A DNA stretch of 64,000 nt, from assembly GCF_958439165.1 (NCBI RefSeq), contig NZ_OY288123.1, positions 161,197-225,196 on the forward strand. Reading direction: 5' to 3'. This document shows, piece by piece, positions 37,844 through 47,139 of this stretch (within the stretch, counting starts at the first letter, position 1; every line of letters begins with the position of its first letter). Both the position numbers and the translations under genes were made by a program. Origin of the DNA: an uncultured Hydrogenophaga sp. (GTDB taxonomy: Bacteria > Pseudomonadota > Gammaproteobacteria > Burkholderiales > Burkholderiaceae_C). Below the pieces are notes generated by a model that searched no databases, was not told where the DNA came from, and saw only the letters and a list, made by a program, of their open reading frames with translations.

Positions 37844-38572
37844 ATGAACAGCTTCACGGGCAGCGTCGCCACGGCGTTTGACCTCATCATTTCCGGCGAT
37901 CCTGTGCTCTGGACGGTCGTGCTGCGGTCCCTGGCCGTGAGCGCCACTGCCTGCCTGCTCGCCTGCAGCGCCGGCATCGTGCTCGGTGCCTGGCTCGGTG
38001 TGGTCCGCTTCCGGGGCCGCGACACGGTGCTCACCGTGCTCAACACCTTCCTCGCCGTGCCGGCGGTGGTGGTGGGGCTGGTCATCTACCTGCTGCTGTC
38101 GCGTTCCGGCCCGCTGGGCTTCCTGGGCTGGCTGTTCAGCTTCCAGGCCATGGTGCTGGCCCAGGCGGTGCTGGTGCTGCCGCTGGTGACCGCACTGACC
38201 CGGCAGGCGGTGGAAGATGCCGAGCGCGAACACGGCGAGCAGCTCCGCTCGCTGGGCGCGGGCAACGGCCTGCGCAGCCTGCTGCTGGCCTGGGACGAAC
38301 GCTATGCCCTGCTCACGGTGCTCATCACGGCGTTCGGCCGCGCCATTTCCGAGGTGGGGGCCGTCATGATCGTGGGCGGCAACATCGAAGGGTTCACCCG
38401 GGTCATGACCACCGCCATCGCGCTGGAAACCAGCAAGGGCGACCTTCCCCTGGCGCTTGGCCTGGGTCTGGTGCTGATGGCCGTGGTGCTGCTGCTCAAC
38501 ACCCTGGTGTCGGTCCTGCGCCGCTGGCGAGAGCGTGCCGACGGCCTGATGCCGCTGGCGGTGGCAGCGTGA
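37844..38572 (+). CDS. tupB: Tungstate ABC transporter permease TupB
   Basis: 242-residue inner-membrane permease with about five helices and the cytoplasmic EAA-like loop QAVEDAEREHGEQLRSLGAG that docks the ATPase. Similar to CysW/ModB-like permeases; assignment to tungstate rests on the tupA product two genes on. The ATG at 37844 is the first start after the divergent regulator's promoter region. Its stop overlaps the next start (GTGA). Confidence 0.85.
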   Translation: MNSFTGSVATAFDLIISGDPVLWTVVLRSLAVSATACLLACSAGIVLGAWLGVVRFRGRDTVLTVLNTFLAVPAVVVGLVIYLLLSRSGPLGFLGWLFSFQAMVLAQAVLVLPLVTALTRQAVEDAEREHGEQLRSLGAGNGLRSLLLAWDERYALLTVLITAFGRAISEVGAVMIVGGNIEGFTRVMTTAIALETSKGDLPLALGLGLVLMAVVLLLNTLVSVLRRWRERADGLMPLAVAA

Positions 38573-39345
38573 AGCCCATGACTCCAGTGCTGGCCCAGGC
38601 GACTGCCTCGGCCGTTTCCCCGGTGTGCTTCGACCTGCGGGGCCTGCGCGTGCAGCTGGGCTCGCCCGGCCGGCGTCCGGCGCTCGACCACATCTTCCTG
38701 CGCATTGCCGAAGGCGAGCGGGTGGCGCTGGTCGGCGCCAACGGCAGCGGCAAGAGCACGCTGTTGCGGACCCTGCACCGCCTTCAGCCGGCCAGTGCCG
38801 GCGAGATCCACACGCCCGACCAGCGCCAGGTGGCCATGCTGTTCCAGCGCCCCCACATGCTGCGGCTGAGCGCGCGCCGCAACATCGCGCTGGGCCTGTG
38901 GATGCAGGGCGTGCCCTGGCGGCAGGCGAAAGACAAGGCCCTGGAGGCATTGGCCAAGGTCGAGCTCACCGAGATCGCCGACCGCAATGCCCGTGCGCTG
39001 TCCGGCGGACAGCAGCAGCGCCTCGCGCTGGCCCGGGCCTGGGCCCTGCAGCCCGACGTCTGGCTGCTCGACGAGCCCACCGCCAGCCTCGATCCCCATG
39101 CCAAGCGCGAGGTGGAGGCGCTCATCGCGGCCTTCACCCAGGCACCCACCGCCAGCGGGCGAGCGCCCACGCTGGTGTTCAGCAGCCACAACCTCGGGCA
39201 GGTCAAACGCCTGGCCAGCCGTGTGGTCTACCTGGAGCAGGGCCGGCTGCTGGCCGACCTGCCGGTGAACGATTTCTTCAACCACGACCTCCTGCGGGCT
39301 TCCTGCCCGCAGGCCCATCTTTTTGTTCAAGGAGAAGCCCTGTGA
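38569..39345 (+). CDS. tupC: Tungstate ABC transporter ATPase TupC
   Basis: 258-residue ABC ATPase. Walker A is GANGSGKST (about residues 56-64), the Q-loop is MLFQRPHML, the signature is ALSGGQQQRLALARA (about 144-158) and Walker B is VWLLDEPTASLD. A GTG at 38569 (overlapping the tupB stop) or the ATG at 38578 is the start. It lacks the C-terminal TOBE domain that many molybdate ATPases (ModC) carry, consistent with a Tup system. Confidence 0.87.
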   Translation: MKPMTPVLAQATASAVSPVCFDLRGLRVQLGSPGRRPALDHIFLRIAEGERVALVGANGSGKSTLLRTLHRLQPASAGEIHTPDQRQVAMLFQRPHMLRLSARRNIALGLWMQGVPWRQAKDKALEALAKVELTEIADRNARALSGGQQQRLALARAWALQPDVWLLDEPTASLDPHAKREVEALIAAFTQAPTASGRAPTLVFSSHNLGQVKRLASRVVYLEQGRLLADLPVNDFFNHDLLRASCPQAHLFVQGEAL

Positions 39346-40163
39346 TCCGTTTCAAGCAACTTGTCATCGCCGCCGTCGTCGGCACCTCCGCCCTGCTGGG
39401 CAGCGCTGCGGCGCTGGCGCAGTCGAGCATCGTGATCGCATCCACCACCTCCACCGAGCAGTCCGGCCTGTTCGGGCACCTGCTGCCCGAGTTCAAGAAG
39501 GCCACCGGCATCGACGTGAAGGTGGTGGCACTGGGCACCGGCCAGGCCATCGACATGGCCCGCCGCGGTGACGCCGACGTGCTGTTCGTGCACGACAAGG
39601 TGGCCGAGGAGAAGTTCGTGGCCGACGGCTTTGCCGCCAGGCGCCAGGAGGTCATGTACAACGACTTCGTGCTCATCGGCCCCAAGGCCGACCCGGCCGG
39701 CACCAAGGGCCGCGACATCGTGGCCGCGCTCAAGAAGCTGGCCACCGCCAATGCACCCTTCATCTCGCGTGGCGACAAGAGCGGCACCCACGCTGCCGAA
39801 CTGCGCTTCTGGAAGATGACCGACACCGATGCCAACAAGGGCTCGGGCTACAAGGAATGCGGCTGCGGCATGGGCCCTGCCCTGAACATCGCTGCCAGTG
39901 CCGCCCAGGGCGCCTATGTGCTGGCCGATCGCGGCACCTGGCTCAACTTCAAGAACCGCGCCGACCTGACCGTGCTGGTCGAAGGCGACCAGCGCCTGTT
40001 CAACCAGTACGGCGTGATGCTGGTCAGTGCTGCCAAGCACCCGCAGGTCAAGACCGCCGAAGGCCAGAAGTTCGTCGACTGGGTAACCGGCCCGGCCGGC
40101 CAGGCCACGATCGCCAGCTACAAGATCGGTGGCGAACAGCTGTTCTTCCCGAACGCAAAATGA
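39342..40163 (+). CDS. tupA: Tungstate-binding periplasmic protein TupA
   Basis: 273-residue solute-binding protein: Sec signal (cleavage near AAALAQ) followed by IVIASTTSTEQSGLFGHLLP, the TupA hallmark TTSTEQSGL, then LGTGQAIDMARRGDADVLFVHD and ISRGDKSGTHAAELRFW, which supply the oxyanion ligands. TupA proteins bind tungstate far more tightly than molybdate. The start is a GTG at 39342 with AAGGAGA upstream and overlaps the tupC stop by 4 bp. Confidence 0.9.
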   Translation: MIRFKQLVIAAVVGTSALLGSAAALAQSSIVIASTTSTEQSGLFGHLLPEFKKATGIDVKVVALGTGQAIDMARRGDADVLFVHDKVAEEKFVADGFAARRQEVMYNDFVLIGPKADPAGTKGRDIVAALKKLATANAPFISRGDKSGTHAAELRFWKMTDTDANKGSGYKECGCGMGPALNIAASAAQGAYVLADRGTWLNFKNRADLTVLVEGDQRLFNQYGVMLVSAAKHPQVKTAEGQKFVDWVTGPAGQATIASYKIGGEQLFFPNAK

Positions 40164-40969
40164 GACTCGTCCTGGGTCTTCCTTTTGTGCTGGCCGGATG
40201 TGCCGTGACCTCGCAGCCCGCTTCGGTACCGGTGTCCGCTGAACCGGTGGCGGTCTACGCCGCTGGCAGCCTGCGTGAGGTGCTGACCGAGATCGCGCGC
40301 GACCACGAAGCCCGCACCGGGCAGAAGCTGCAGCTCACCTTTGCGGCCTCGGGGCTGCTGCGCGAGCGGATCGAAAAAGGCGAGGCGGCGCAGGTGTTCG
40401 CTTCGGCCGACACGCAGCACCCGCAGCGGCTGGCCACGGCCGGCGGCTGGCAGGCGCCGGTGGTCTTCGTGCGCAACAGCCTGTGCGCCCTGACCCAGGC
40501 CGAGGTGTCGACCACGCCGCAGACGCTGCTCGCCACGCTGCTGGACCCGGCCATCAAGGTGGGTACCTCCACCCCCAAGGCCGACCCCTCCGGCGACTAC
40601 GCCTGGGAGCTGTTCCGCCGCGCCGACGCGCAGCAGGCCGGCGCCTATGCAGCCCTGGACCGCAAGGCCCTGCAGCTCACCGGCGGACCGAACTCGCCCC
40701 GCCCGCCGGCGGGCCGTGGCACCTACGAATGGGTCATGGACCAGCGTCAGGCCGACGTGTTCCTCACCTACTGCACCAACGCCGTGGCTGCTCAGCGCGA
40801 GCTGCCGCGCCTGAAGGTGGTGGCGGTGCCGCCGGCCCTGCAGGTCGGCGCAGCCTACGGCCTGACCGTGCGCCGTGATGCACCGGCCCCTGCCGCTGCA
40901 TTTGCCCAGGCACTGTTGCAACCGCCGGCCCAGGCGGTGTTTGCCCGGTATGGCTTCGGTGCACCCTGA
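40160..40969 (+). CDS. ModA-like molybdate-binding lipoprotein
   Basis: 269-residue binding protein of the ModA family with lipobox VLAGC (Cys14) instead of a plain signal peptide, so it is membrane-tethered. Ligand-loop motifs of molybdate receptors are visible: YAAGSLREVLTEI, TFAASGLLRERIEKGEAAQVFASAD, KVGTSTPKADPSGDY and DVFLTYCTNA. The ATG overlaps the tupA stop, and its own 3' end overlaps the next start by 20 bp, so it is in the same operon, but no ModBC permease or ATPase goes with it. It may hand oxyanion to TupBC or to the FecCD-type importer that follows. Confidence 0.83.
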   Translation: MRLVLGLPFVLAGCAVTSQPASVPVSAEPVAVYAAGSLREVLTEIARDHEARTGQKLQLTFAASGLLRERIEKGEAAQVFASADTQHPQRLATAGGWQAPVVFVRNSLCALTQAEVSTTPQTLLATLLDPAIKVGTSTPKADPSGDYAWELFRRADAQQAGAYAALDRKALQLTGGPNSPRPPAGRGTYEWVMDQRQADVFLTYCTNAVAAQRELPRLKVVAVPPALQVGAAYGLTVRRDAPAPAAAFAQALLQPPAQAVFARYGFGAP

Positions 40970-42026
40970 GGCAGGCCGCCGCCGCTGGTTGCGGGCCGGC
41001 GCAGCGCTGGCCCTGGCGCCGGTGGTGCCGGCCTGGGCACAGGCCGAGCGTCCGAACGCTGACCGCCCGCAGCCGATCACCGACAGCGCCGGCCGGCAGG
41101 TGCCGGCGCCTTCGCAGGTCCGGCGCATCTTCCCGGCCGGACCGCCAGCGGCCATCGCCATCTACACACTGGCGCCCGATGCCCTGCTGGGCTGGCCGCG
41201 CGCCAACCGCCCCGAGGAAATCGAATTCCTGCTGCCCGGTGTGGGCAGCCGGCCCGAGATCGGTCGCCTGACCGGGCGTGGCAACAGCGCCAACCTGGAA
41301 ACCGTGGTCGGGCTGCAGCCCGACCTGATCGTCGATACCGGTTCGGTGCGCCCGACCTTCGTCGAGCTGGCCGACCGGGTGCAGTCACAGACCCGCATCC
41401 CCTATGCCCTGATCGATGGCCGTCTGGAGGCCGTGGCCGATGGCTACCGCATCCTGGGGCGCCTGACCGGCCGCACCGCCCGTGCCGAGGCCCTGGCCCG
41501 CTACGCCGAGACCACGCTGCGCACGGTGCGCGAGCGGGTGGCCCGGGTGCCGCGCGAGCAGCGGCCGCGCGTGTACTTTGCACGCGGGCCGCTGGGCCTG
41601 GAAACCGGGCTGGGCGGCTCGATCAATGTGGAGATGTTCGATGCCATGGGCCTGGGCCATGTGGCGCAAGGCCTGCAGGGCGGACTGGCGCGCGTCCCGC
41701 TGGAGCAGGTGCTGGCCTGGGACCCCGAGGTCATCATCACCATCGACCAGACCTTCGCGCAGACCGTGCGCAGCAACCCGCTGTGGCGCAGCGTGAGCGC
41801 GGTGAAGAACGGGCGTGTCCACCTCTCGCCCAAGCTGCCGTTCGGCTGGGTCGACTTTCCGCCCGGGGTCAACCGGCTGCCGGGGCTGTGGTGGATCGGC
41901 CAGAAAGTGCTGCCGACGCAGTTCCCGGAAGACCTGCGCGCCATCGCACGCGATTTCTACCGGCTGTTCTACCAGGTCGAACTGAGCTCGGCCCAGGTGC
42001 AGCGGGTGCTGGCCGGACGCGACTGA
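40950..42026 (+). CDS. FecB/BtuF-type ABC substrate-binding protein
   Basis: 358-residue cluster A-III binding protein (PF01497). The Tat-like signal RRRWLRAGAALALAPVVPAWAQ is followed by two lobes: ITDSAGRQVPAPSQVRRIFP, GRGNSANLETVVGLQPDLIVDTGS, and a helix-linked second lobe with QVLAWDPEVIITIDQTF and FPPGVNRLPGLWW. The family binds heme, siderophores, cobalamin, or, in the MolA branch of Haemophilus, molybdate/tungstate. Neighbouring tup and ModA-like genes favour an oxyanion; this is not proved by sequence. The start at 40950 overlaps the upstream gene by 20 bp. Confidence 0.8.
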   Translation: MASVHPEAGRRRWLRAGAALALAPVVPAWAQAERPNADRPQPITDSAGRQVPAPSQVRRIFPAGPPAAIAIYTLAPDALLGWPRANRPEEIEFLLPGVGSRPEIGRLTGRGNSANLETVVGLQPDLIVDTGSVRPTFVELADRVQSQTRIPYALIDGRLEAVADGYRILGRLTGRTARAEALARYAETTLRTVRERVARVPREQRPRVYFARGPLGLETGLGGSINVEMFDAMGLGHVAQGLQGGLARVPLEQVLAWDPEVIITIDQTFAQTVRSNPLWRSVSAVKNGRVHLSPKLPFGWVDFPPGVNRLPGLWWIGQKVLPTQFPEDLRAIARDFYRLFYQVELSSAQVQRVLAGRD

Positions 42027-42027
42027 C

Positions 42028-43044
42028 ATGACCGCCCCGTTGCGTGCTGCCGAGGGTGGCGGATTGCGGGGAGGTGCGGCCTGGGCCGTGCTGGTCCTGC
42101 TGCTCATGGTGCTGATGGCACTGTGCGTCGGCCGCACGCCGGTCAGCCCGCTCGATCTGCTGGCCAGCCTCATGGGGCAGGGCAGCGAAGCGTTGCAGAC
42201 GGTGCTGTGGCAGATCCGCGGCCCGCGCGTGCTGGCGGCGGTGGCCGTGGGCGCGGCCCTGGCGCTCGCCGGCGCGGCTTTCCAGGGCCTGTTCCGCAAC
42301 CCGCTGGTGTCGCCCGACATCCTGGGCGCCTCGGCCGGCTCGGCGCTGGGCGCGGTGCTCGGCATCTATGCCTCCATCGGCCTGCTGGGCATCCAGGCAG
42401 CGGCATTCGCCGGCGGACTGCTGGCGGTTGCGCTGGTCTATCTGGTGGGCAGCCGGGTGCGGCACGGCGACCCGGTGCTGGTGCTGCTGCTGGCCGGCGT
42501 CGTGGTGGGCTCGTTGCTGGGGGCCGGCATCGGCCTGGTCAAGAGCCTGGCCGATCCCTACAACCAGCTGCCGGCCATGACCTTCTGGCTGCTCGGCAGC
42601 CTGGCTGCCGCCCACGCGGCCGACCTGCCCACCCTGCTGGTGCCGGTGGGTGTGGGCACCGCCCTGCTGCTGGCGCTGCGCTGGCGGCTCGACGTGATGT
42701 CGCTGCCCGACGAGGAAGCCCGCGCCCTGGGTGCGCGCACCGTGCTGCTGCGTGCGGCCATCGTCATGGCGGCCACGCTGGTGACGTCGGCCAGCGTGGC
42801 GGCGGCCGGCATCGTGGGCTGGGTGGGGCTGGTGGTGCCGCACCTCGCACGGTTTCTGGTCGGGCCTTCGTTCGTGCGGCTGCTGCCGGCCTGCGCCTGT
42901 CTGGGGGGCGGTTTCCTGCTGCTGATCGACACCCTGGCCCGCACGCTGGCACCGGTCGAGATACCGCTGGGCATCCTGACCGCGCTGGTGGGTTCGCCTT
43001 TCTTCATCGTGCTGCTGCGCCGTTCGCAGGCAGGCTGGGGCTGA
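42028..43044 (+). CDS. FecCD/BtuC-family ABC permease
   Basis: 338-residue permease with about ten transmembrane helices and the family motifs RGPRVLAAVAVGAALALAGAAFQ, RNPLVSPDILGASAGSALGAV and the ATPase-docking segment ARALGARTVLLRAA, then GIVGWVGLVVPHLAR. It starts 1 bp after the stop of the binding-protein gene. Related permeases import siderophores, cobalamin or, as MolB, molybdate. Confidence 0.88.
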   Translation: MTAPLRAAEGGGLRGGAAWAVLVLLLMVLMALCVGRTPVSPLDLLASLMGQGSEALQTVLWQIRGPRVLAAVAVGAALALAGAAFQGLFRNPLVSPDILGASAGSALGAVLGIYASIGLLGIQAAAFAGGLLAVALVYLVGSRVRHGDPVLVLLLAGVVVGSLLGAGIGLVKSLADPYNQLPAMTFWLLGSLAAAHAADLPTLLVPVGVGTALLLALRWRLDVMSLPDEEARALGARTVLLRAAIVMAATLVTSASVAAAGIVGWVGLVVPHLARFLVGPSFVRLLPACACLGGGFLLLIDTLARTLAPVEIPLGILTALVGSPFFIVLLRRSQAGWG

Positions 43045-43045
43045 G

Positions 43046-43810
43046 GTGCTGGAGGCTGTCGACCTGTCCATCGGCTATCCCGGTCATCCGGTGGGGCAGG
43101 GCCTCACCTTGCGTGTGGCCCCGGGCGAAGTGCTGGCCCTGCTGGGCCCCAACGGCAGCGGCAAGACCACCTGGCTCAAGACCCTGCTGGGCCTGCTGCC
43201 GCCGCAGGCCGGGCAGGTCCTGCTGCATGGCCGTGATCTGTCGCAATGGCCGTTGCCCGAGCGGGCCCGCACCCTGGGCTATGTGCCGCAAGGCCAGGTC
43301 AGCACCTTCGGTCTGAGTGCCCTGCAGATGGTCATGCTGGGGCGCACCGCCCACCTGGGGCTGCTGGGCCGGCCCGGCGCACGCGACCGCGAGATCGCGC
43401 TGCAGGCGCTGCAGCAGGTCGGCATGGAACACCTGGCCGACCGCTCGGTGCACCGCATGAGCGGGGGCGAGCGCCAGCTGGTGCTGATCGCCCGCGCCCT
43501 GGCGCAGCAGCCCCAGGCGGTGCTGCTGGACGAACCCACGGCCAGCCTGGATTTCGGCAACCAGGGCGTGGTGCTGCGCGCCATCGACACGCTGGCGGCG
43601 CGGGGGCTCGCGGTGCTGTTCACCACCCACGATCCGAACCAGGCCCTGCGCGTGGCCCACCGTGCGGTGCTGCTGCGCGAGGGTCGGGTGCTGGCCGGCG
43701 GCCCGGCGCGTCAGGTGGTGGACGCCGCCCACCTGCAGGCCTTGTACGGTGCGCCGGTGCGCGAAGTGCCGGCCGGCCCGGGTGCTGCGCCGGTGTTCCT
43801 GCCGGGTTGA
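43046..43810 (+). CDS. FecE/BtuD-type ABC ATPase
   Basis: 254-residue ATPase completing the import system: Walker A GPNGSGKTT (about 34-42), YVPQGQVSTFGL in the Q-loop region, signature RMSGGERQLVLIARAL and Walker B AVLLDEPTASLDFG. The start is a GTG one base after the permease stop (TGAG GTG). The KTTW variant of Walker A (Trp after the second Thr) is typical of cobalamin/iron/molybdate importers. Confidence 0.88.
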   Translation: MLEAVDLSIGYPGHPVGQGLTLRVAPGEVLALLGPNGSGKTTWLKTLLGLLPPQAGQVLLHGRDLSQWPLPERARTLGYVPQGQVSTFGLSALQMVMLGRTAHLGLLGRPGARDREIALQALQQVGMEHLADRSVHRMSGGERQLVLIARALAQQPQAVLLDEPTASLDFGNQGVVLRAIDTLAARGLAVLFTTHDPNQALRVAHRAVLLREGRVLAGGPARQVVDAAHLQALYGAPVREVPAGPGAAPVFLPG

Positions 43811-43887
43811 CTACACTACCCCGCATGTTGCCCACCGTTTCACGCCAGAACTGTTGCCGCCGCCGCGCGCCGGCCGCACTTTCCTGA

Positions 43888-43941
43888 GCCCGGCGACACG
43901 CTCCCCACCCCCTCACATTCGCGCATCTCCTGTCGCCGGGC
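43888..43941. repeat. 11-bp inverted repeat in the leader before the Rnk-like gene
   Basis: GCCCGGCGACA (43888-43898) and TGTCGCCGGGC (43931-43941) are perfect inverted copies separated by 32 bp, inside the 184-bp gap between the importer ATPase and the Rnk-like gene. In RNA it would form a stable stem with a large loop. No U-run follows, so it is not a simple terminator. Confidence 0.5.
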
Positions 43942-43994
43942 CCCTCGCCCCGCGCTGCCGTGGCCGACTTGCGGCCACCTTTCAGGAGATCTTC

Positions 43995-44393
43995 ATGAAT
44001 CCGTTCCATGGTGGACGCACGCTCACCCGACTCGACGCCGTCCGCCTGCACAAACTGGTGGACCGCATGCCGTCCGACACGCTCGACGAACTGCTGGCCT
44101 GGGCCGACACCGTCGACTCTCCCGAGGTCCCGTCCGACGTGCTCACCATGTACTCGCAGGTCGAGGTGCAAGAGGCAGGCGCCGACCGACCGCGCCGCCT
44201 GACCTTGTGCTATCCGGACGATGCCGAGCCGGCCGAGGGATTCATCTCGGTACTCTCGCCAGTGGGGGCTGCGTTGCTGGGTCTCAGGGTGGGCGACACC
44301 GCCCGCTGGACTGGACCTGGCGGGCAGCGCGGCAGCGCGCGGGTGCTGAGCCTGCTGTTCCAGCCCGAGGCCAGTGGCGACTTCACCACCTGA
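43995..44393 (+). CDS. Rnk-like protein (GreA/GreB C-terminal-like domain)
   Basis: 132-residue small protein. The C-terminal half has the Rnk/GreA FKBP-like pattern: LTLCYPDDAEPAEGFISVLSPVGAALLGLRVGD. The N-terminal helix pair (LTRLDAVRLHKLVDRM) is short, as in Rnk, and lacks the long GreA coiled coil, so it probably binds RNA polymerase without cleavage-factor activity. The ribosome-binding site is CAGGAGA, 6 bases before the ATG at 43995. Confidence 0.78.
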   Translation: MNPFHGGRTLTRLDAVRLHKLVDRMPSDTLDELLAWADTVDSPEVPSDVLTMYSQVEVQEAGADRPRRLTLCYPDDAEPAEGFISVLSPVGAALLGLRVGDTARWTGPGGQRGSARVLSLLFQPEASGDFTT

Positions 44394-44457
44394 TGTCGCC
44401 TCCGGCGCGCACCTGATGTGACAGCCGGGGCGCACGGCGCATGACACACTGCGTCCC

Positions 44458-45984
44458 ATGAGCCTTGCCCACCTGCTGCTGCGCCAGGCGCAGCGCCGCC
44501 CCGAAACACCGGCCATCTTTCTGGGCCCCAGGCTGTGGGCCACCCATGCGCAATGGGCGGCTCGCAGTGCAGCGCTGGCCCGCCGCCTGACCGATGCCGG
44601 CCTGCAGCCCGGCGACCGGGTGCTGCTGTTCCTGCGCAACCACCCGCGCTACCTGGAGCTGTTGTGGGGCCTGTGGTGGGCCGGGCTGGTGGCGGTGCCG
44701 GTGAATGCCAAGCTGCATCCGCGCGAGGTGGCCTGGATCGCCGACAACGCCCAGGCCCGCTGGGCCTTCACCAGCGCCGACGTGGCCACCAGCCCGCTGG
44801 ATGGCGTGGCGGTGCAGATCGATGTGGACAGTCCGCAGGCCGATGCCCTGCTGGCGCCGGCCGGACCGGGCGCTGCGCTGGCCGAACCCTTCGATGCCGA
44901 TCCGGTCCACCCCGCCTGGCTGTTCTACACCAGCGGCACCACCGGCCGGCCCAAGGGCGTGGTGCTGACCCATCGCAACCTCATGACCATGGGCCTGACC
45001 TACGGCATCGACGTGGACACGGTGGACCCGCAGGATGCCATGCTCTATGCCGCACCCCTGTCGCACGGCGCCGGCCTGTACGCGGTGCCGCACCTGATGG
45101 CCGGTGCCCGCCATGTGGTGCCTGAATCCGGCGGCGTGGACCCGGCCGAGATGTTCGCGCTCGGCCGCCACCACGGCCCGCTGACCACCTTTGCCGCGCC
45201 CACCATCGTGCGCCGGCTGGTGGAGCAGGCGCAGCTCGAGCGCCTGACGCCGCAGGATGCGGCGCGCTGCTTCAAGACCATCGTGTACGGCGGCGCACCC
45301 ATGTACGCGGCCGACATCCGCCATGCGCTGCAGGTCATGGGGCCGCGCTTTGTGCAGATCTACGGACAGGGCGAGACGCCCATGACCATCACGGCCTTGT
45401 CGCGCGCGGCGCTGGCCGACGAGTTGCATCCCCGCTGGGCCGAACGTGTAGCCTCGGTCGGCGTCGCACAGACGCCGGTGCAGGTGCGCGTGGCCGACGC
45501 GCAGGGACGGCCGCTGCCGGCCGGTGAACTGGGCGAGGTGCTGGTCAAGGGCGACACGGTCATGGCCGGCTACTGGCGCAACCCGGAGGCCACCGCTGCC
45601 ACCGTGCGCGAAGGCTGGCTGCACACCGGCGACATGGGTCTGCTGGATGCCGACGGCTTCCTGACCCTCAAGGACCGCAGCAAGGACCTCATCATCAGCG
45701 GCGGCAGCAACATCTATCCGCGCGAGGTCGAGGAGGTGCTGCTGACCGCACCCGGCGTGGCCGAGGTGGCGGTCGTCGGCGCGCCCGATGCCGAGTGGGG
45801 CGAGGTGGTGGTGGCCTTCGTGGTGGGTGAGCGCGGCCACGCTCCAGACCTCGCCGAGCTGGACGCCCACTGCCTGGCGCAGATGGCCCGCTTCAAGCGG
45901 CCCAAGCGCTATGTGGTGCTGCAAGCCCTGCCCAAGAACCACTACGGCAAGGTGCTCAAGACCGAGCTGCGGCAGCGGGTCTGA
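44458..45984 (+). CDS. Class I adenylate-forming acyl-CoA ligase
   Basis: 508-residue ANL ligase: FYTSGTTGRPKGVVLTHRN (P-loop motif), IVYGGAPMYAADI, QIYGQGETPMTIT (A5), GWLHTGDMGLLDADGF, KDRSKDLIISGGSNIYPREVEE, and the catalytic Lys in NHYGKVLKTELR. The acid substrate is unknown. Being next to an alcohol-oxidation island that would make carboxylic acids, it could activate the end product, but it is on the opposite strand to the neighbouring NTF2/ABC operon. Start at 44458 gives a normal N-terminus. Confidence 0.85.
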   Translation: MSLAHLLLRQAQRRPETPAIFLGPRLWATHAQWAARSAALARRLTDAGLQPGDRVLLFLRNHPRYLELLWGLWWAGLVAVPVNAKLHPREVAWIADNAQARWAFTSADVATSPLDGVAVQIDVDSPQADALLAPAGPGAALAEPFDADPVHPAWLFYTSGTTGRPKGVVLTHRNLMTMGLTYGIDVDTVDPQDAMLYAAPLSHGAGLYAVPHLMAGARHVVPESGGVDPAEMFALGRHHGPLTTFAAPTIVRRLVEQAQLERLTPQDAARCFKTIVYGGAPMYAADIRHALQVMGPRFVQIYGQGETPMTITALSRAALADELHPRWAERVASVGVAQTPVQVRVADAQGRPLPAGELGEVLVKGDTVMAGYWRNPEATAATVREGWLHTGDMGLLDADGFLTLKDRSKDLIISGGSNIYPREVEEVLLTAPGVAEVAVVGAPDAEWGEVVVAFVVGERGHAPDLAELDAHCLAQMARFKRPKRYVVLQALPKNHYGKVLKTELRQRV

Positions 45985-45995
45985 ACCGCCTGCGC

Positions 45996-46379
45996 TCAGC
46001 TGGCGGGCAGCAGCGAGGAGTGGTGGTCGACGATCAGCCAGCGGTCGCTGGCGCGCTTGAGCGCCATGCTGTAGCGCGCCGGCAGGCACTGGTGACCGAG
46101 CTGCAGCTCGTAGTGGCCGCTGACCAGGGCCATGTCGTCCAGCACCCGCAGACGGCTCGGTCCCAGTTTGACGCTCGGTGCGGGCTGCAGGGCCAGCACC
46201 CGCTCGAAGTAGGCAATGATGCCGGCCGGGGTGTCGATCAGGTCGGTCGCCGTGGTGCCCCACAGGACGGCTTGCGGGTCGTACAGGCCGGTGATGCCGG
46301 ACAGCGAGCCGGTGTTGAAGGCCTCCATCCAGGCCAGTGTGACGTCGCCCGGCAGGGTCACGGAACGCGGGGTGTTCAT
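45996..46379 (-). CDS. NTF2/SnoaL-like small protein
   Basis: 127-residue cone-fold protein with the SgcJ/DUF4440 type pattern: TLAWMEAFNTGSLSGITGLYDPQAVLWGT, GIIAYFERVLA and RWLIVDHHSSLLP. No signal peptide. The start is 1 bp after the stop of the PQQ-associated ATPase gene, so it is the third gene of the Bug-ATPase-NTF2 operon. Such proteins recur beside quinoprotein dehydrogenase clusters; the role is unknown. Confidence 0.72.
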   Translation of the reverse strand: MNTPRSVTLPGDVTLAWMEAFNTGSLSGITGLYDPQAVLWGTTATDLIDTPAGIIAYFERVLALQPAPSVKLGPSRLRVLDDMALVSGHYELQLGHQCLPARYSMALKRASDRWLIVDHHSSLLPAS

Positions 46380-46380
46380 G

Positions 46381-47135
<755 letters not shown>

Positions 47136-47139
<4 letters not shown>

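Noticed and set aside
37727..38950. Extension of the ModE-like regulator into a 779-residue protein
   Set aside because: The extra part is antisense to tupB and tupC; the regulator fold begins with the start at 37726.
43811..43887. Small open frame after the FecE-type ATPase (start near 43834)
   Set aside because: No ribosome-binding site, about 18 codons, Arg/Cys-rich content; more likely leader sequence.
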